40,570 bases of DNA. Source: Wuchereria bancrofti. Its lineage: Eukaryota > Nematoda > Chromadorea > Rhabditida > Onchocercidae. The notes below the pieces were generated by a model that saw only the letters and a list, made by a program, of their open reading frames with translations, ran no database searches and was not told the origin of the DNA. The translations under genes were made by a program, and so were the position numbers. Below, piece by piece: positions 36,993 through 40,570 of the stretch. Each line of letters starts with the position of its first letter. Positions within the stretch are counted from its first letter, which is position 1. The stretch lies in NCBI GenBank assembly GCA_005281725.1, contig SSBO01000009.1, forward strand, positions 474,123-514,692, read 5' to 3'.

Positions 36993-37399
36993 TAAATCTG
37001 CTAATCATTGATTGCAAAGAATATTGTAACCAATAAAATTACCCATTGCTGCAAACGTTCATGTGTTATCTGGCTGGTTCGCTGATATATGTTCCTTTCC
37101 GCAAAATTTACTGCATTGGTGATTTACAGTGGTTAGCTCGTATTTGATAAGCAAAAAAAAGGGGTTCAGAAAGGCAGAAATACTAGATGAGAAATCTATT
37201 GAGCTATAAAAAGTGTTAAAAAAAAAGTGGGGAAGAATTTAAGCAGCAATGGAAAAAAGTGGGGAAAGATTAAGTAAAAAAAAAAGACTATCAAAAATTA
37301 TAAAATTTCATAAAAAAAGGATTAAAAGATAAAAAAACTATCAAGTACAATTTAAAACAGTAATGTGTAGGATATATCACGATTTGCTTAACCGCCAGA
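36993..37399 (+). repeat. Dispersed AATCTGCT...AACCGCC element, copy B
   Basis: Begins TAAATCTGCTAATCATTGAT, then CTGGCTGGTTCGCTGATATA and TTTCCGCAAAATTTACTG. A purine-rich insert follows (about 37155-37340), and the end is GATTTGCTTAACCGCCAGA. The insert sits at a position similar to the A-rich insert of copy C. Confidence 0.65.
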
Positions 37400-39440
37400 T
37401 TTTTTATTGAAATTTTAGTTTGATAATATAAATATTTGTATTAACATTGTTACAAGTTATTATATAAAAATAAAATTGTCAAAATTATTGATTATTTTCA
37501 TTTTAATTATGCATATTATTGATTATTTCAATTCTAATTATACATATTGTTGATTATTGATTATTTTGATTCTAATTAAGCATATTATTGATTATTTTCT
37601 AATTGTGCCTTTTAAAATATGACTAAATTATACACAATTATTTCAACCACTAATAGCAATAGTTTCAATTAATAATAGTATAATTAGTAATAATTTCATT
37701 AATCTAAAATTATTTTTTTATAAAATATAAAATTATTTTCCAAAAAACTAAAATATGTAAATTTCCTGAATGTCTATTATATTGTCGAAAAATTAAAAAA
37801 AAATGAAATTTTGAAAAAGGAAAAGAAAAAAGGGACATATAAAATTATTCTAATATTTAATCATATTTTTTCTTTGCAAACTTAGCTTATTTTTAGCAAC
37901 TCGGTCTATAATTTCATTTATTAATTTTTTCAAAAAATTTGCTATGACTAAATTACAATTACTTATATTTAAATATGAATTTAACTGCATTATCAATTTC
38001 TTTTATTAAATCACAATTTCTTATAGGTAATTTATAACTTTAATCCTAAACTATTATCTCCTTTTTTTTTCATTTTCTTTTGCATTAATTTTTAGTCCTT
38101 TCTCATGGAAAACAATATTTTTATATTTTTCGGAAATAGAAATGAAATTTTAGACTATATCATATTATATAAATATAATAAATATTTGAAATTTAAGTTG
38201 GACCAATTTTTTATTAATAAATCTGATGTTTAAATGTAATAGTTTCAATTCATAATTGTAATAGCTTTATTTATCGGTAAAATTAGCATTTTTGTTGACC
38301 ATGAAAATCCTTATTGTAATTCGATTGTGATCATTGATTGATATCATTAATGATTTTAATGATAAAATCATAATCACTCATTTCTTACAATCATTGAAAA
38401 AAATTTTTTTTTCATCTTTTTAACTTAAATTTATAGTTTTTCTCTCGCATTATAGTTAGACTTGATATCTATAAAAACCTTTCTTAAACTTTTTTCTCTC
38501 ATTTTATCTCTTTCGGAAAAAAGGTATTAAAATTTGCTTTTGCAGTAATTTTAGATTTTATATTGCAATTTGTCTAAAGATGCTTAATTCATCATTTCAA
38601 ACAAAAAAATAACTTCCTTATTGTTAAAGTAATATTTCTTAAAAGAAAAATGTCTTTTTCTATTTCTTTACTAATTAATTAATTTTTTAAAACTTTTTTT
38701 TATAAAAATACGTGAAAATATGCTTATCATAAGCAAATGATAATAAAAAAAAAAATGCAAGTTAAAATCAGTTTGTTTAAGGATCATTTTCATTTGTTAT
38801 CATAATTGATAACAATTTACTGGATATGAACATCTTGTCAGTTCATTTTTCCATCTTCTTTTTTAAAATTTAATTTTAGTCATTAAGTTTTAATTGTTTA
38901 AAATTATGAGTTTATTTTTTGGCATAAGTAATTAAATATAATTACAAAAGATGTGTTGTTGAAATAAGAAAAAATTGAAGAATATCATAAAATAATTGCA
39001 TTAATCAGAAATGATCAGAAATGATATCAGAATTAAGATATTGATATTATTATGATAGTATTACAGGAATTAAATTATTTATATTCGTTAGCATCTTATC
39101 ATATTGCTAACAAATTGTATCAAATTTAATCATTTTTATTTTACTTATCACTGATCATTACTTACCTTAATCAGATTCCATTAATTTACTACAAAAATTT
39201 GCAAAAATTTGTTTGATCAAGAATATAATTAATGGAAATAAGTCTATAAAATTAATGAAATTAAACTAATTATTATGTGAAAGTTGTAAATCAAATATTA
39301 TAAATATTACTAATTAACTAATTAATAAGTGCATATATATATCAAAATTATTACCAGCAATAAGAAAATTAATAATTTTTTTTTACATCACACCTCTGTC
39401 TTTTATATTTTATGAACGTATTTTTACGTTGCTGTTTTTT
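37400..39440. other. AT-rich desert
   Basis: It contains a ~31-bp imperfect tandem repeat (37487-37604, ATTGATTATTTTCA type). Otherwise it shows homopolymer runs and no exon. Confidence 0.5.
37487..37604. repeat. ~31-bp imperfect tandem repeat, about 4 units
   Basis: Units read TTGATTATTT..ATT.TAATTA.GCATATT with one longer 38-bp unit. Confidence 0.7.
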
Positions 39441-39975
39441 TTGCTATAACAAATAATCATTCACGTTTTCATATTTTCTACGCTGCATGCTTGTTAAATT
39501 TTTAGTATAACAAACATTCATTTTACGTTCCATACGTTGTATGCTTTGTTGATATTTTTGCTATAACAAATAATCATTCACGTTTTCATATTTAATACGC
39601 TGCATGCTCGTTAAATTTTTACTGTAACAAACATTCATTTTACGTTTCATACGTTGTATGCTTTGTTGATATTTTTGCTATAACTTTGTTATAACGTTTT
39701 CATATTTTATACGCTGCATGCTTGTCAAATTTTTACTATAACAAACATTCATTTTACGTTTCATACGTTGCATGCTTTGTTGATATTTTTGCCGTAGCAA
39801 ATCATTCACGTTTTCATATTTTATACGCTGCATGCTTGTTAAATTTTTGCCACAACAAACATTTATTTTACGTTTTATACGTTGCATGCTTTGTTGATAT
39901 TTTTGCTATAACTTTGTTATAACGTTTTCATATTTTATACGCTGCATGCTTACTAAATTTTTGCTATAACAAACA
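39441..39975. repeat. 114-117-bp tandem repeat, about 5 units, frame-keeping
   Basis: The anchor ACGTTTTC lies at 39463, 39580, 39694, 39808 and 39922. Each unit is two related halves (GCTGCATGC and GTTGCATGC cores). On the minus strand every spacing is a multiple of three, and the frame encodes MQRIKYENV and MQRMKRKMNVCYSKNLTS modules. A TAG interrupts most units. Confidence 0.85.
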
Positions 39976-40570
39976 TTTGTTTTGTTATTTCATATTTTAT
40001 GTACGTATTACATGTTTTCTTCATTTTTTTTTTTGCTATAAAATAATATTTCATTTAAATTAAATGCAACTAATTAACATGCAAATAAATATATTTCAAT
40101 GTTTCTTCTTAAAGTAACATTTGTTAGTTAAATTTTTACAAAAAAAAGAAAAGAAATTGAATTGAAAATATTTCGATTTTGATTAAATGCTTGATTTTAA
40201 TCCTGTCAGCTGACAACTGATTTCACAATAACATATGCACTTGTCATTTTGATAAATCATATATTTTCAAAAGTATTTATCGAAACTTTTTCTTACTAAA
40301 TACTAGTTGGCTCTCAATTATTTGCGCAATACTGAAATTCTCTTTCTCATTTTTCAAATAAAGTAAGAATTAGATTTTCAATTTTTTTCTTTTTTTAAAA
40401 ACATTTTAACATTTCTATCCAATGTTATCTGTTAATATTTTCAATAGAATTTTAAAAATCCTTTTTTTCGAAAAAAAAAGAAACGAAAAACTTTGTAATA
40501 TTAGTGGAAACATTTGTGCAACAGATTTGCTAATAAAAAGAGCTAACAAAGTTTAAATAATCAAAAAAGC
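39976..40570. other. AT-rich spacer
   Basis: No gene or repeat family was recognised. Confidence 0.5.

Noticed and set aside
1..40570. tRNA, rRNA or CRISPR features
   Set aside because: No T-arm GTTCGA context with a cloverleaf, no rRNA-like conserved block, and no regular repeat-spacer array was seen by eye.

Overview
The window looks like AT-rich nuclear DNA of a nematode, most likely a spirurid or filarial worm. The reasons are many short introns with strong GT/TTTTAG or TTTCAG borders, a single-lipoyl-domain pyruvate dehydrogenase E2 gene, nematode-style small secreted Cys-rich proteins, a sequence matching the nematode spliced leader SL1 at 20 of 22 positions, and long stretches of very AT-rich, homopolymer-rich spacer. 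No tRNA, rRNA, CRISPR array or bacterial operon was seen.

Layout. (1) Positions 1-346, + strand: the 3' end of a C2H2 zinc-finger gene, built from 84-bp finger repeats. (2) 347-3590: spacer holding an SL1-like candidate RNA locus (about 1332-1440) and the first copy of a 160-bp dispersed repeat (1961-2119). (3) 3594-4599, - strand: two 3' exons of a Cys-rich, probably secreted protein; its 5' exon was not found. (4) 4843-8741: a 31-bp tandem repeat, the second copy of the 160-bp repeat (4928-5087), a foldback-type element (about 5773-6182) and otherwise featureless spacer. (5) 8742-15807, - strand: a complete ten-exon gene for dihydrolipoamide acetyltransferase (536 aa), reconstructed exon by exon with every splice phase agreeing. 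(6) 15808-29345: a 13.5-kb desert with microsatellites, a 25-bp minisatellite, two copies of a newly noticed dispersed element, and two sequence gaps flanked by duplicated sequence. (7) 29346-31988, - strand: a complete four-exon gene for a 185-aa secreted or membrane-anchored Cys-containing protein of unknown function, with a 42/126-bp repeat and a nested palindrome in one intron. (8) 31989-40570: a second desert with a long hairpin, two more copies of the dispersed element, a third duplicated gap and a 114-117-bp tandem repeat that keeps a reading frame.

The three minus-strand genes show no operon-like spacing and no shared pathway. Only the E2 gene has a clear biochemical role: acetyl transfer in the mitochondrial pyruvate dehydrogenase complex. 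The observations most worth following up are the four-copy element family (20971-21386, 22122-22313, 35502-35708, 36993-37399), the SL1-like locus, the loss of the glycine loop in the E2 subunit-binding domain, and the near-identical 160-bp repeat pair. I found no convincing new multi-gene system.
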